From Paenibacillus sp. FSL R5-0345 (GTDB taxonomy: Bacteria; Bacillota; Bacilli; Paenibacillales; Paenibacillaceae), in the NCBI RefSeq assembly GCF_000758585.1, contig NZ_CP009281.1, positions 3,906,001 through 3,970,000 of the forward strand: DNA of 64,000 bases, written 5' to 3'. The translations under genes were made by a program, and so were the position numbers. Positions 34,248 through 42,104 of this stretch are shown piece after piece. Within the stretch, counting starts at the first letter, position 1. Each line of letters starts with the position of its first letter. The notes beneath the pieces are model-generated. The model saw nothing but the letters and a program-made list of their open reading frames with translations, had not been told where the DNA came from and ran no database searches.

Positions 34248-34308
34248 TGTTGTCTATTAAAATCCTTCACAAATCGGCGCTTCTTCTAATGTTCCGTGTT
34301 CAATAATC

Positions 34309-34347
34309 AAAAAAAACCGGGAAGCGCGATCACACGCCTCTCGGTTT
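34309..34347 (-). terminator. Terminator of the SRPBCC-ArsR operon
   Basis: Stem aaccgagaggcg / cgcttcccggtt (with G-U pairs) and a T8 run on the minus strand, directly after the ArsR stop. It isolates the peptide cassette from the operon upstream. Confidence 0.85.
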
Positions 34348-34348
34348 A

Positions 34349-34681
34349 TCATTCATTGTTATGGTCTGCTTCAACATATTCTTTAAGCGCAAACAGTTTA
34401 TTCGCCCAGTATTGTTCAAAAAAGGTAAGCCAATCTTGAAGCTCCAGTAAAGGCTCTGGCTGAAGCTTGTACCGAGTCTCCCGGCCGACTTTCTGACTGC
34501 TAACAAGCTGCGCATCGGACAATACTTGTAAGTGCTTGTTAACAGCAGTTCGGCTGATCGGGTAGCAGTCCGAGATGGATGCTATGGACATTTCCTTATT
34601 AGCAAGCAGCTTTAGCAGACTACGGCGGGTAGGATCTGCTATCGCTTGAAATACATCATGCCCAGATTCAGCGACTGGCAT
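34349..34681 (-). CDS. ArsR family transcriptional regulator (autorepressor type)
   Basis: 110 residues, winged helix of ArsR/SmtB type: VFQAIADPTRRSLLKLLANK, SIASISDCYPISRTAVNKHL, QVLSDAQLVSSQKVGRETRY. No metal-binding Cys pair of the ELCVCDL type is present; this is the subgroup paired with SRPBCC proteins. The start is one base after the stop of the SRPBCC gene, with GAGG in the preceding coding end. Probably represses its own operon at the palindrome 35159-35178. Confidence 0.93.
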   Translation of the reverse strand: MPVAESGHDVFQAIADPTRRSLLKLLANKEMSIASISDCYPISRTAVNKHLQVLSDAQLVSSQKVGRETRYKLQPEPLLELQDWLTFFEQYWANKLFALKEYVEADHNNE

Positions 34682-34682
34682 C

Positions 34683-35105
34683 TTAAGCCTCGATATAAGC
34701 AGGAAGTTTTTCTTGGACGATTTTCTCCCAGCCGCCGTTCATAAAGCCACGAACGATTGGATGCGGTTGACCAAATTCGGTTACCTTTTCAGGGTCCCAT
34801 CCAGAGTGAATCACGGTGAACTCCGTCTTCCCATCAATTTCTTTCAATTCAAAGGCAAGATGCCAATCCTTCCCCCAATTAAAACCGACACGGTTCGGCT
34901 CATCAATCTCTGTAACTTTACAAGGGGAATCCCCGAATTGTCCAGCATGTAGAATGAACTCATGGCCTACCACCGGCTCGAATGTACTTGGCATCCACCA
35001 GGCAGCTATTCCTTCAGCAGTGGAAACAGCTTTCCATACTTTTTCAATGGGCGCATTGAGTGTAATTGTTTGACGAATATCTTGCAGTGGTCCTTGAGTT
35101 TGCAT
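34683..35105 (-). CDS. SRPBCC (AHSA1-like) domain protein
   Basis: 140 residues with the START/AHSA1 fold pattern: ITLNAPIEKVWKAVSTAEGI, AAWWMPSTFEPVVG, GFNWGKDWHLAFELKEIDGK, TEFTVIHSGWDPEKVTEFG. These small proteins bind hydrophobic ligands; molecular role undefined. First gene of the operon with the ArsR regulator. GGAGG precedes the ATG. Confidence 0.9.
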   Translation of the reverse strand: MQTQGPLQDIRQTITLNAPIEKVWKAVSTAEGIAAWWMPSTFEPVVGHEFILHAGQFGDSPCKVTEIDEPNRVGFNWGKDWHLAFELKEIDGKTEFTVIHSGWDPEKVTEFGQPHPIVRGFMNGGWEKIVQEKLPAYIEA

Positions 35106-35155
35106 AAATTTCCTCCAAAATTCATTTTAATGTAACACCTTCTGGTTTCATTTTT

Positions 35156-35183
35156 ATTATAACACCATTTGGTGTTATGTCAA
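35156..35183 (-). promoter_or_regulatory. Consensus SigA promoter of the SRPBCC-ArsR operon with operator in the spacer
   Basis: Minus-strand TTGACA (35183-35178), 16-bp spacer and TATAAT (35161-35156). The spacer is filled by the palindrome ataacacca-tt-tggtgttat (35159-35178). A second partial copy (aacaccttctggttt, 35134-35148) lies downstream. This arrangement fits steric repression by the ArsR protein. Confidence 0.8.
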
Positions 35184-35223
35184 TTTGCAGAAACCTTAAG
35201 GGAATAGCGGAGGAAAGCCTTAA

Positions 35224-35532
35224 CTAAATCCAAGTATCATTGGCTGCTGTTAATTCGGACTCAGTACCGCCAGTGTTTCCTACGCTTTTAGGCTCCACCA
35301 ACATGATATGACATTCCTTTTCGGCGGATAGCTTCATCTCGACTCCTTTTGGGAGAATAAACATCTCACCCTTGGAGATTTTAACCTGACCATCACGGAA
35401 ATCAATGATCATCTCCCCTTCGAGCGTGAAAAATACCTTATCGGTATCTTGATGAACATGCCATTCAAAATCCCCAGCGAACTTAATAAGTTTAAAATGA
35501 TAGTCATTCATTTCACCAATGACTTTGGGAGA
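35224..35532 (-). pseudogene. Cupin-domain gene, 5' part fused to the upstream relic and cut by a TGA
   Basis: The intact part from ATG 35511 (95 aa) is a small cupin: EWHVHQDTDKVFFTLEGEMI, GEMFILPKGVEMKLSAEKEC, VEPKSVGNTG. The eight codons before it read stop-SPKVIGE, and before the TGA the upstream frame reads NLKDKLSKFNDL. From memory, homologous cupins begin like FNDLWSPK(I/V)IGE, so the TGA replaces a Trp codon and the true N-terminus lies in the upstream frame. The fragment could still be translated from 35511 with a weak GGTGA site. Confidence 0.7.
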
Positions 35533-36337
35533 TCAAAGGTCGTTAAATTTAGATAACTTATCTTTCAGATTTCCTTCAAACGAAGTAAATTCATTATTAT
35601 AACCTGTATATGTATCATCCAGTGTAAGCCCCAGTCCCTTTTCTTTATCAAAGGCAAGTTTATAGACCGGATTCCCTTCACCTAGAACATTAAAAGTTTT
35701 TCCATCCCAAGACAATATAAGCGCTACTGTCTCTCTTTCCATCGACTTTAATGTTTCACGCCCAGTTGTAATATCTTTCATCATTTTATCAATGACTTCT
35801 TCCGCTTCTTCTTCTTTGCCAATAATCTTGGCTACTGTACGGAGTCCATATTGCCAATCTTCATAGATGTCCTTGTATTTTAATGTAATGACTGGTGCAA
35901 TTTTATCTAGTGAATCATACACTGCTTCATGATGCTCTGTCGCTAAAATATAATCAGGATTAATAGATAGAATTTTCTCAATGTTAGGAGACACTTTATC
36001 TCCTAGTTCATCAGCTGAATCCAGCTTTCCTTTTAAATAAGATAAAGAAGATAGATACTCTTTTTCAGTAGATGCAACAGGTGGCTCACCTAATGCAACT
36101 AAATTCCAGGATAAAAATACCATAACGAAGCTATTTTTTCTGGTTTTTCTCGATAACAATTTCTTTACCTAAGGCATCCTTAAATGTTCTTGGCCAATCA
36201 GCTGCATCTACATTCACTACTGTTGAAGATTCGCCTTCTTAAGTTGATTCCTTATTTTCAGCAGGCGATTCAGTACAACCCGCTAGTATATCTGCTAATA
36301 ATAGTATTGCGATTAGCAGTCCTCTAATCTTTTTCAT
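35533..36337 (-). pseudogene. Broken iron-siderophore-binding lipoprotein gene (FecB/FeuA-like)
   Basis: From ATG 36337 (GGAGG upstream) the frame encodes a lipoprotein signal with lipobox LAGC, then TAA at 36241-36239. Coding resemblance continues beyond it (VDAADWPRTFKDALGKEIVI) up to a frameshift near 36140, after which another frame continues with ALGEPPVASTEKEYLSSLSY, ILSINPDYILATEHHEAVYD and EGNPVYKLAFDKEKGLGL, typical of periplasmic-binding-protein-like iron carriers. The C-terminal third is missing: after EFTSFE the frame passes into the cupin N-terminus. So there are a nonsense mutation, a frameshift and a 3' deletion. Confidence 0.85.
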
Positions 36338-36353
36338 ACGAAATTCCTCCAAC

Positions 36354-36380
36354 ATAATGGTTTCTTTGCTTAACCATTAT
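36354..36380. promoter_or_regulatory. Inverted repeat upstream of the broken lipoprotein gene
   Basis: ataatggtt / aaccattat, perfect 9-bp arms with a 9-nt centre, just upstream of the ribosome site. Possible old operator or leader hairpin. Confidence 0.4.
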
Positions 36381-36423
36381 AGTAGAGTACTTTTTAGATA
36401 AGAATGGATGCAGGTTGAATTTA

Positions 36424-36537
36424 TCATGGATTATTGATGAACTTCTCTCGATATTCGGTAGGTGAAATGCCACATTGTTTTTTGAGCACTCTACTAAAAT
36501 AAAAGGGGTCAGCCATTCCAACAGTTTGTAAACCCAT
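36424..36537 (-). pseudogene. C-terminal fragment of an AraC-family regulator
   Basis: 37 codons ending in TGA encode [20 protein letters not shown] followed by [13 protein letters not shown], the second helix-turn-helix of AraC proteins. Everything upstream of this part is gone. An AraC regulator next to a siderophore-binding lipoprotein gene is a common Paenibacillus/Bacillus iron-uptake arrangement, so this is the relic of that regulator. Confidence 0.8.
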
Positions 36538-36564
36538 TTAAAAGTCAGTCCAATGCTCTAAACC

Positions 36565-37383
36565 TCAAAAGGTTTGGATCGCAATTTGAATAACATACTT
36601 ATCTGGATCCCCTACAGCTAAATAACTAAGCAATTCATACTCATAAGCGTTTCCGGTTATGTGTAAATCATTTTCAGCAATATATGACATTAGCTTCTCA
36701 TATGACGCAGGTAAGCTTTCATAAGATCCCTTGTGATTCATGATCAAATATTTACCCTTTGGCTTGATATAAAGTAATTCACCGTTATGCTTTTCATTGA
36801 TTTTATTACAATAATAATCTTTGTCATAGTCGCCTTCTTCCAAACTGCTTTTACAAATAATCGAACCTATCGGAAAGTCATATTCAAGATGATGCTCATC
36901 GCAATAATCGAAGATTCGATATACTTTTCGTACATGATCTTTCTCACCCTTCTCCTTCGAGAGTCTAACCGCAATAAAGTACTCTTCATCACATTCCTCG
37001 ACCCAGGGTTCTCCACAATTAACGTAGAGCGCACGATTCGTATTATCTATAGCCCCTTGTAAAAGCTTTTGCATACGCTCTAACTTTTTTTGTTCTTCAA
37101 CCAACTGCTTCTGTTTTTGCTTAAGCATGGATAAAAAATGCAATGTGTTTTGATCTTGTATATATTCTTTGATCTCATTCAACGGTGTTCCTGTCCCTTT
37201 CAATACGGCAATAATATCGAAGGTATAAAACTGCTTATAGGAATAATAACGATATCCGTTTTCCTTCACGATCTCCGGTTTTAATATACCAATGTCATCA
37301 TAATGGAATAACGTATGCTTTGTTACCCCGCATACCTTTGCGAACTCGCTCGTCGTAAAGTATTGATCATAATCAATAGACAT
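36565..37383 (-). CDS. MerR family regulator with GyrI-like effector domain (BltR type)
   Basis: 272 residues. MerR helix-turn-helix at 10-75 ([50 protein letters not shown]), coiled-coil dimerisation helix at about 85-115 ([20 protein letters not shown]), and a C-terminal GyrI-like ligand domain ([20 protein letters not shown]). Such regulators activate multidrug exporters on binding drugs. Divergent from the MFS exporter at 37498, which is its likely target. Confidence 0.92.
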   Translation of the reverse strand: MSIDYDQYFTTSEFAKVCGVTKHTLFHYDDIGILKPEIVKENGYRYYSYKQFYTFDIIAVLKGTGTPLNEIKEYIQDQNTLHFLSMLKQKQKQLVEEQKKLERMQKLLQGAIDNTNRALYVNCGEPWVEECDEEYFIAVRLSKEKGEKDHVRKVYRIFDYCDEHHLEYDFPIGSIICKSSLEEGDYDKDYYCNKINEKHNGELLYIKPKGKYLIMNHKGSYESLPASYEKLMSYIAENDLHITGNAYEYELLSYLAVGDPDKYVIQIAIQTF

Positions 37384-37445
37384 TCAAATCACTCCTCTTG
37401 ACTATCGGGTTACCCTATACCTCAAAGTACAATAACGGAACACCA

Positions 37446-37462
37446 TTACCTTGTCAAGGTAA
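37446..37462. promoter_or_regulatory. MerR-type operator in the divergent promoter region
   Basis: Perfect palindrome ttaccttg-t-caaggtaa. On the minus strand it contains TTGACA with TATTGT 17 bp further on (merR-side promoter). On the plus strand it contains TTGTCA with TACTAT about 16 bp on, just before the exporter ribosome site. One site could control both genes. Confidence 0.6.
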
Positions 37463-37497
37463 CGTTATTAGCTACTATCATCTTAGGAGGATTACCC

Positions 37498-39006
37498 ATG
37501 TTTTCATCAAATCTATCTAAATTCCAACGCTGGATCGTGCTGGCGATTGTGTCCAGCGCACTCTTTATGATCGTCATCGACATGACCGTGCTTTATTCGG
37601 TTCTACCCCGACTTACGCATGATCTTGCTGCTTCTGCATCGGAAAAGCTATGGATCGTAAATATTTATCCACTCGTAATGGCAGGATTATTACTCGGTCT
37701 TGGCACACTAGGCGATCGTCTTGGGCATAAAAAACTCTTCGTTATGGGACTTACTATCTTTGGGTTGGCTTCATTAATCGCTGCCTACGCGCCGACACCT
37801 CTCGTGCTTATTGCTGCGCGTACCCTACTAGCTATTGGTGCAGCCATGATGATGCCCGCAACACTCTCCATTATTCGAACTACCTTTTCGGATGAGCGTG
37901 AGCGTTCACTAGCCGTAGGTATTTGGGCATCAGTCTCCTCTGTAGGAGCAGGAATGGGTCCACTCGTTGGTGGTTTTTTACTGGAACATTTCTGGTGGGG
38001 ATCGGTGTTCCTCATCAATATTCCTATAGTTATTCTTGCACTGATCTTGGCCATCTTACTAATTCCAAATCTTAAAGGGAATAAGAATAAGAAATGGGAT
38101 TTCATTGGTTCTGTTCAAATTATGGTTGGTCTGGTTGCCCTTGTTTATGCAGTTAAGGAGATCAGCAGACGTGAAGGTTCAATTGCCATCGCTGTGTTAT
38201 CTGCCGTGATTGGTGTCGTAGCTATGATCATATTTATGCGCCATCAACGTAAGAGCCAGAATCCATTAATAGATTTTGCACTATTCAGAGACTCCCACTT
38301 TTCTACAGGAGTGGCTACAGCGCTATTGTCTTGTTTTGCACTTATTGGAATGGAATTGATCGTGACTCAAAGGCTCCAGCTTGTTCTTGGATATACACCG
38401 TTGGAAGCGGGCTTGTACGTTGTATTCACTTCAATAGCGTCCTTCATCTCAGGGATACTCATCGGACTAGTGTTGCATCGAGTGGACAAAGTAAAAGTAC
38501 AGTGGATCTGCTTGTTAGTGTCAGGTATAGGAATGGGCACCCTTCTACTCTTCCATGACGGGAATATCTTCTTACAGTTCGCAGCTTTAATGATCCTGGG
38601 CGCTGGTCTTGGGGGAGCGATGACTGCCGCTTCAAATTCAATCATGCTAAATGTTCCTGTTGAACAAGCCGGCATGGCCGCATCTATAGAGGAAGTATCG
38701 TTCGAACTCGGCAGCGCCCTAAGTATTACGCTTCTAGGCAGTCTTTCATCATTCATCTATACAGCATCATTAGTTGTCCCAGATGGATTAACAGTCCCGC
38801 CGATCGTTCGCGACAGCCTTGACGAGGCTCTTCTAGCTGCAGAAAATATGCCTACTGATGCTGGATCCGCACTCGTTGAAGCCGCACAATCAGCTTTTGA
38901 TCAGTCATTTATTGTTGTCCTTGCCACTGCCACAATCCTTCTTTTAGCTTCTGCGTTTATCATCCGTACGGTGTCAAAACGCAAATCTTTGATCCTAGAA
39001 CAATAA
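37498..39006 (+). CDS. MFS multidrug exporter, DHA2 (14-helix, QacA/SmvA-like) family
   Basis: 502 residues, about 14 membrane helices. Motifs: IDMTVLYSVLPRLTHDL (motif D1-like), LGLGTLGDRLGHKKLFVMGL (motif A), ATLSIIRTTFSDERERSLAV and GIWASVSSVGAGMGPLVGGF (motif C of exporters). It is a proton-drug antiporter of the QacA/SmvA/LfrA type in the cytoplasmic membrane. TAGGAGG precedes the ATG. Divergent from a BltR-type MerR regulator. Confidence 0.93.
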   Translation: MFSSNLSKFQRWIVLAIVSSALFMIVIDMTVLYSVLPRLTHDLAASASEKLWIVNIYPLVMAGLLLGLGTLGDRLGHKKLFVMGLTIFGLASLIAAYAPTPLVLIAARTLLAIGAAMMMPATLSIIRTTFSDERERSLAVGIWASVSSVGAGMGPLVGGFLLEHFWWGSVFLINIPIVILALILAILLIPNLKGNKNKKWDFIGSVQIMVGLVALVYAVKEISRREGSIAIAVLSAVIGVVAMIIFMRHQRKSQNPLIDFALFRDSHFSTGVATALLSCFALIGMELIVTQRLQLVLGYTPLEAGLYVVFTSIASFISGILIGLVLHRVDKVKVQWICLLVSGIGMGTLLLFHDGNIFLQFAALMILGAGLGGAMTAASNSIMLNVPVEQAGMAASIEEVSFELGSALSITLLGSLSSFIYTASLVVPDGLTVPPIVRDSLDEALLAAENMPTDAGSALVEAAQSAFDQSFIVVLATATILLLASAFIIRTVSKRKSLILEQ

Positions 39007-39040
39007 TGTTAGAAAGACGAAGCTACTTGCTTCACCGAAA

Positions 39041-39084
39041 GAGGGTGTCTCAATAGCCATAAAAATGGCTGTTGAGACACCCTC
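39041..39084. terminator. Long hairpin after the MFS exporter gene
   Basis: Arms of 20 nt (gagggtgtctcaatagccat and its complement with a single mismatch) around a 4-nt loop. No proper T-run follows on either strand. It probably ends both converging genes, though the GAGGGTGTCTCAA ends recall insertion-sequence or MITE termini. Confidence 0.6.
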
Positions 39085-39105
39085 GCTTATTTTCCATAAA
39101 TCATA

Positions 39106-39726
39106 TTATGTTCTTTTTCGTTCCCTTGTTGAATATTTCCGTATCCACGTACTCCATTCAAATCTGTGCGTATAGACAAGGATCACAAAGCTCCCAAGCC
39201 ACACCCACAAAATAGGAGCAGACCACTTACTGATATACAGATAAACGGAAAGCAGCAGCATTCCGCTTACCACTTGTAAACCATCCGTTACAGGAGTTTT
39301 GACTCTGCGATTGTACCAACTACCGATCACTTTCAGCACTGCTAAAATAACAGCTAGCGCTAAAGAAGCTTTGAATCCTGTCAACGCACTCCATACCCCA
39401 AAGGTCACGGCGATCGCCTTCCCACCTTTTCCTTTAAGAAAGGGAGAAAAGGCATGACCCGCAATGGGAGCTAAAGCTAACGGAACAATGAGATAACTTT
39501 CACTATAATGACTTTCCATTACCCATAAAAGAGGCAAATATCCTTTTAGAAAATCCAAAATAATACCTAAAATGCCGAATTTATAACCGGACGACTTCCA
39601 TAGATTCAAAGCCCCCGGATTACCGTCGCCTATGAATTTTAGATTCTTTTTACGCGCCAGCCCAAGCCAGTAGGAAAACATAAGAGATCCCGACAAAAAT
39701 AAACCCGCGATCCACAATATGATCAT
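39106..39726 (-). CDS. PlsY-like glycerol-3-phosphate acyltransferase family protein
   Basis: 206 residues with five or so membrane helices and PlsY motifs: SGSLMFSYWLGLARKK (motif 1 region), GDGNPGALNLWKSSGYKFGI (motif with GNPGA), HAFSPFLKGKGGKAIAVTFG (KGGKA motif). PlsY transfers an acyl group from acyl-phosphate to glycerol 3-phosphate. This copy is coupled to a GT2 gene (stop and start share a base), so it is probably a specialised paralogue, perhaps acylating a glycosylated lipid, and not the housekeeping enzyme. Confidence 0.85.
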   Translation of the reverse strand: MIILWIAGLFLSGSLMFSYWLGLARKKNLKFIGDGNPGALNLWKSSGYKFGILGIILDFLKGYLPLLWVMESHYSESYLIVPLALAPIAGHAFSPFLKGKGGKAIAVTFGVWSALTGFKASLALAVILAVLKVIGSWYNRRVKTPVTDGLQVVSGMLLLSVYLYISKWSAPILWVWLGSFVILVYTHRFEWSTWIRKYSTRERKRT

Positions 39727-40817
39727 TAGTCCCTATGGCCTCCCACCTGGATATGCCTTCCTTTCCAGCTTACATGCCTTAGAAAAACGACCTGATAAAT
39801 CGAATAAAGCATGATCAAGATAAAGAAAAGAGTAGCCACCACGTGAAATACAGGAATAACGATGCCGAATACCCCTACATATTTAATAAAATAAAAGAAT
39901 TGAAACATATAAAGAAGATAACCTATCAATAAAGGCATAAACCATGAAGTATTCGCAAAAACAAATACGGTTTCTGAAACAATAAGTCCAACAACCCAAA
40001 GTGCAATTGGAACAATCGTCAGTGGACTTAACGTTGAGGTGCTTAAGACAGCCCCTTTACTGAAGCCTTCTATTTCACTTTTGATCCCCTTCGGATACAT
40101 GCGAAACGATACTAAGCCATAACCGATAAAATTTCGAATCGGAACACCGGCCGAGATAAACTTTTCTCCTAAAGACAAATCATCCAGCACTTCAGATCTA
40201 ATACTTTGATGACCATTAACTTTTTCATAATCCTGCCTTAAAGCTAGAATACATGAGCCGTACAGTCCTTTTTTGGCGTTATTCCGTTCAAAAACCGAAG
40301 TGAAGGTGAAGATCCCCAGCATATTCATGATTAAGGCGAGCTTCTCAAACAGCTTTTCTGTATGATGAAAAGGAACTACCGAAATGACACCTTTCGATAG
40401 CTCCCTTGCTGTTAATAATGACGCCAAAGCGTTAGGCTTTAATCGGATATCCGCATCCAAAAAAGCAAAGATATCGCCCGAGGCTTGTAAATATCCATTC
40501 CAGACTGCCCAGCTCTTACCCGTCCATCCCTCAGGGAGACTGCTGTTCACAATAACCTTAACCCCATAGCTTTCGGCAATTTCTTTGGTCCGATCCTCTG
40601 AGAAGTCATCCACCACAATAATTTCATAGGGTGTAAGGGTCTGAGACTGAAGTGAATCGAGCAGATAACGCAAATTATATTCTTCATTCCTTGCAGGAAT
40701 GATAATGGACAATTTCTCCGGTCCTTGATTAGGCTCGTGATAAGTGCTCAAGGTATTTTTTCTGAACAAAATAAAACCGGAGAGACATCCAACGCCTATA
40801 ACCATTAACAACCACAT
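39726..40817 (-). CDS. Membrane glycosyltransferase family 2 (CrtQ-like)
   Basis: 363 residues. An N-terminal membrane anchor is followed by a GT2 GT-A domain: LSIIIPARNEEYNLRYLLDS, EIIVVDDFSEDRTKEIAESY, GDIFAFLDADIRLKPNALAS (DxD) and SEVLDDLSLGEKFISAGVPI; the C-terminal third has three or four membrane helices. The arrangement resembles 4,4'-diaponeurosporenoate glycosyltransferase and related lipid glycosyltransferases. No carotenoid genes are nearby, so the acceptor is unknown. GGGGGG precedes the ATG. Confidence 0.88.
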   Translation of the reverse strand: MWLLMVIGVGCLSGFILFRKNTLSTYHEPNQGPEKLSIIIPARNEEYNLRYLLDSLQSQTLTPYEIIVVDDFSEDRTKEIAESYGVKVIVNSSLPEGWTGKSWAVWNGYLQASGDIFAFLDADIRLKPNALASLLTARELSKGVISVVPFHHTEKLFEKLALIMNMLGIFTFTSVFERNNAKKGLYGSCILALRQDYEKVNGHQSIRSEVLDDLSLGEKFISAGVPIRNFIGYGLVSFRMYPKGIKSEIEGFSKGAVLSTSTLSPLTIVPIALWVVGLIVSETVFVFANTSWFMPLLIGYLLYMFQFFYFIKYVGVFGIVIPVFHVVATLFFILIMLYSIYQVVFLRHVSWKGRHIQVGGHRD

Positions 40818-40882
40818 TACGGTTCCCCCCCTTCTACATCTATATATATGAGGGGTTAGTCCGTAATATATTCATTTCAAAT

Positions 40883-42085
40883 TTAACCTACATTTACTTT
40901 AGCTGAGTATTTATTAAGCTTTTCTGTACATAAAAGCATGACGATAGCGAAAAAAACGATCATCGCAGGAAAAATACCCAACGTAAAATTCGAGGCCAGT
41001 AAACCGATAAATGGCGGTACCAGCGTGGTACCAGTATAAGCTGTTGCCATCTGAAAGCCCATAATTGACTGAGCATGCTTCTTCCCGAATCGTACAGGGG
41101 TTTCATGTAGCATACATGGGAAAATAGGGGCTAATCCCAGACCGACAATCATAAATCCTACTAGTGAAACTATCGTTGGAAGCGGCAGTACTAACAATAT
41201 TGTACCGATTAAAGCAATAAGTTGACCGTATCGAATTAGCTGTTTATTACTCATTCTAAAAGTAATGAAGCCCGTCACCATTCTACCAAAAGTAATCCCT
41301 AGGTAAAAAAACGACACCCATGTAGCAGCAGTCGATGCAGGGACATCTTTGATATTCACAAGAAAACTACTCCCCCATAAACCCATACTCGTTTCAATGG
41401 CAGAATAAAATAAGAAGGTTAACATCGCTAGTTTTACCCCTCTTAGTTTCCAAGGCTTTATGTTCTCAGCTGCATGTTCTAGCTCAGACTGATTGAAGTC
41501 ATGATCACTTTCAACATTTGGGTTGCTATTGTTTCCAGCCACTTTTTTCCATAAAGGCAGCGTGACGAATAGAATAACCACTAAACTCAATTGAATATAA
41601 GCAACCGTAAGATAACCTTGTCGCCATAGACCTTCTCCAGAGATAAAAGATCCCATAATAATAGGACCCAGTGTAGCGCCTACACCCCAGAAACAATGCA
41701 ACCAACTCATATGATGCGCTTTATAGTGCGTAGCAACATAACTGTTTAATCCGGCATCTACAGATCCTGCACCTAAACCTAGTGGAATCGCAGCAACAAT
41801 TAACCAGACTAATGAAGGTGACCATGCAAAACCAAGCAACGCTACAGCAGTCATGATACAGCTTACAAGGGTCACTTTCCCCGTACCAAAACGTTTAAGA
41901 ATTACACCGCTCATCAAACTCGATACAATTGTGCCTACTGCAATAACCATCGAGAGGATTCCAGCAGTACCTAATGAAGCATTTAAATCCATTCTCATCA
42001 CCGGCCATGCGGATCCAAGCAATGAATCTGGCAGTCCTAAACTAATAAATGCTAAATAAATAATAATTAGAAAAAAAGTTGCCAT
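40883..42085 (-). CDS. MFS transporter (12-helix, sugar-type)
   Basis: 400 residues, 12 membrane helices: FLIIIYLAFISLGLPDSLLG, SVDAGLNSYVATHYKAHHMS and WLHCFWGVGATLGPIIMGSF, a motif set I associate with the FucP/YfmO-like sugar or small-solute MFS group. A Glu/Asn-rich loop separates the two halves. AAGGAG precedes the ATG. It lies 19 nt downstream of a ROK regulator in the same operon, so a sugar or sugar derivative is the likely substrate. Exact substrate unknown. Confidence 0.87.
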   Translation of the reverse strand: MATFFLIIIYLAFISLGLPDSLLGSAWPVMRMDLNASLGTAGILSMVIAVGTIVSSLMSGVILKRFGTGKVTLVSCIMTAVALLGFAWSPSLVWLIVAAIPLGLGAGSVDAGLNSYVATHYKAHHMSWLHCFWGVGATLGPIIMGSFISGEGLWRQGYLTVAYIQLSLVVILFVTLPLWKKVAGNNSNPNVESDHDFNQSELEHAAENIKPWKLRGVKLAMLTFLFYSAIETSMGLWGSSFLVNIKDVPASTAATWVSFFYLGITFGRMVTGFITFRMSNKQLIRYGQLIALIGTILLVLPLPTIVSLVGFMIVGLGLAPIFPCMLHETPVRFGKKHAQSIMGFQMATAYTGTTLVPPFIGLLASNFTLGIFPAMIVFFAIVMLLCTEKLNKYSAKVNVG

Positions 42086-42104
42086 CGTTATCTCCTTAAG
42101 GGTT

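Noticed and set aside
33540..34350. Possible short direct-repeat array or CRISPR around the repeated precursor regions
   Set aside because: Only two copies, each containing a coding leader and ribosome site. This is a gene duplication.
36324..36521. Minus-strand open frame of 65 codons
   Set aside because: It is out of frame with the AraC remnant in the same place; the remnant frame shows the family motifs.
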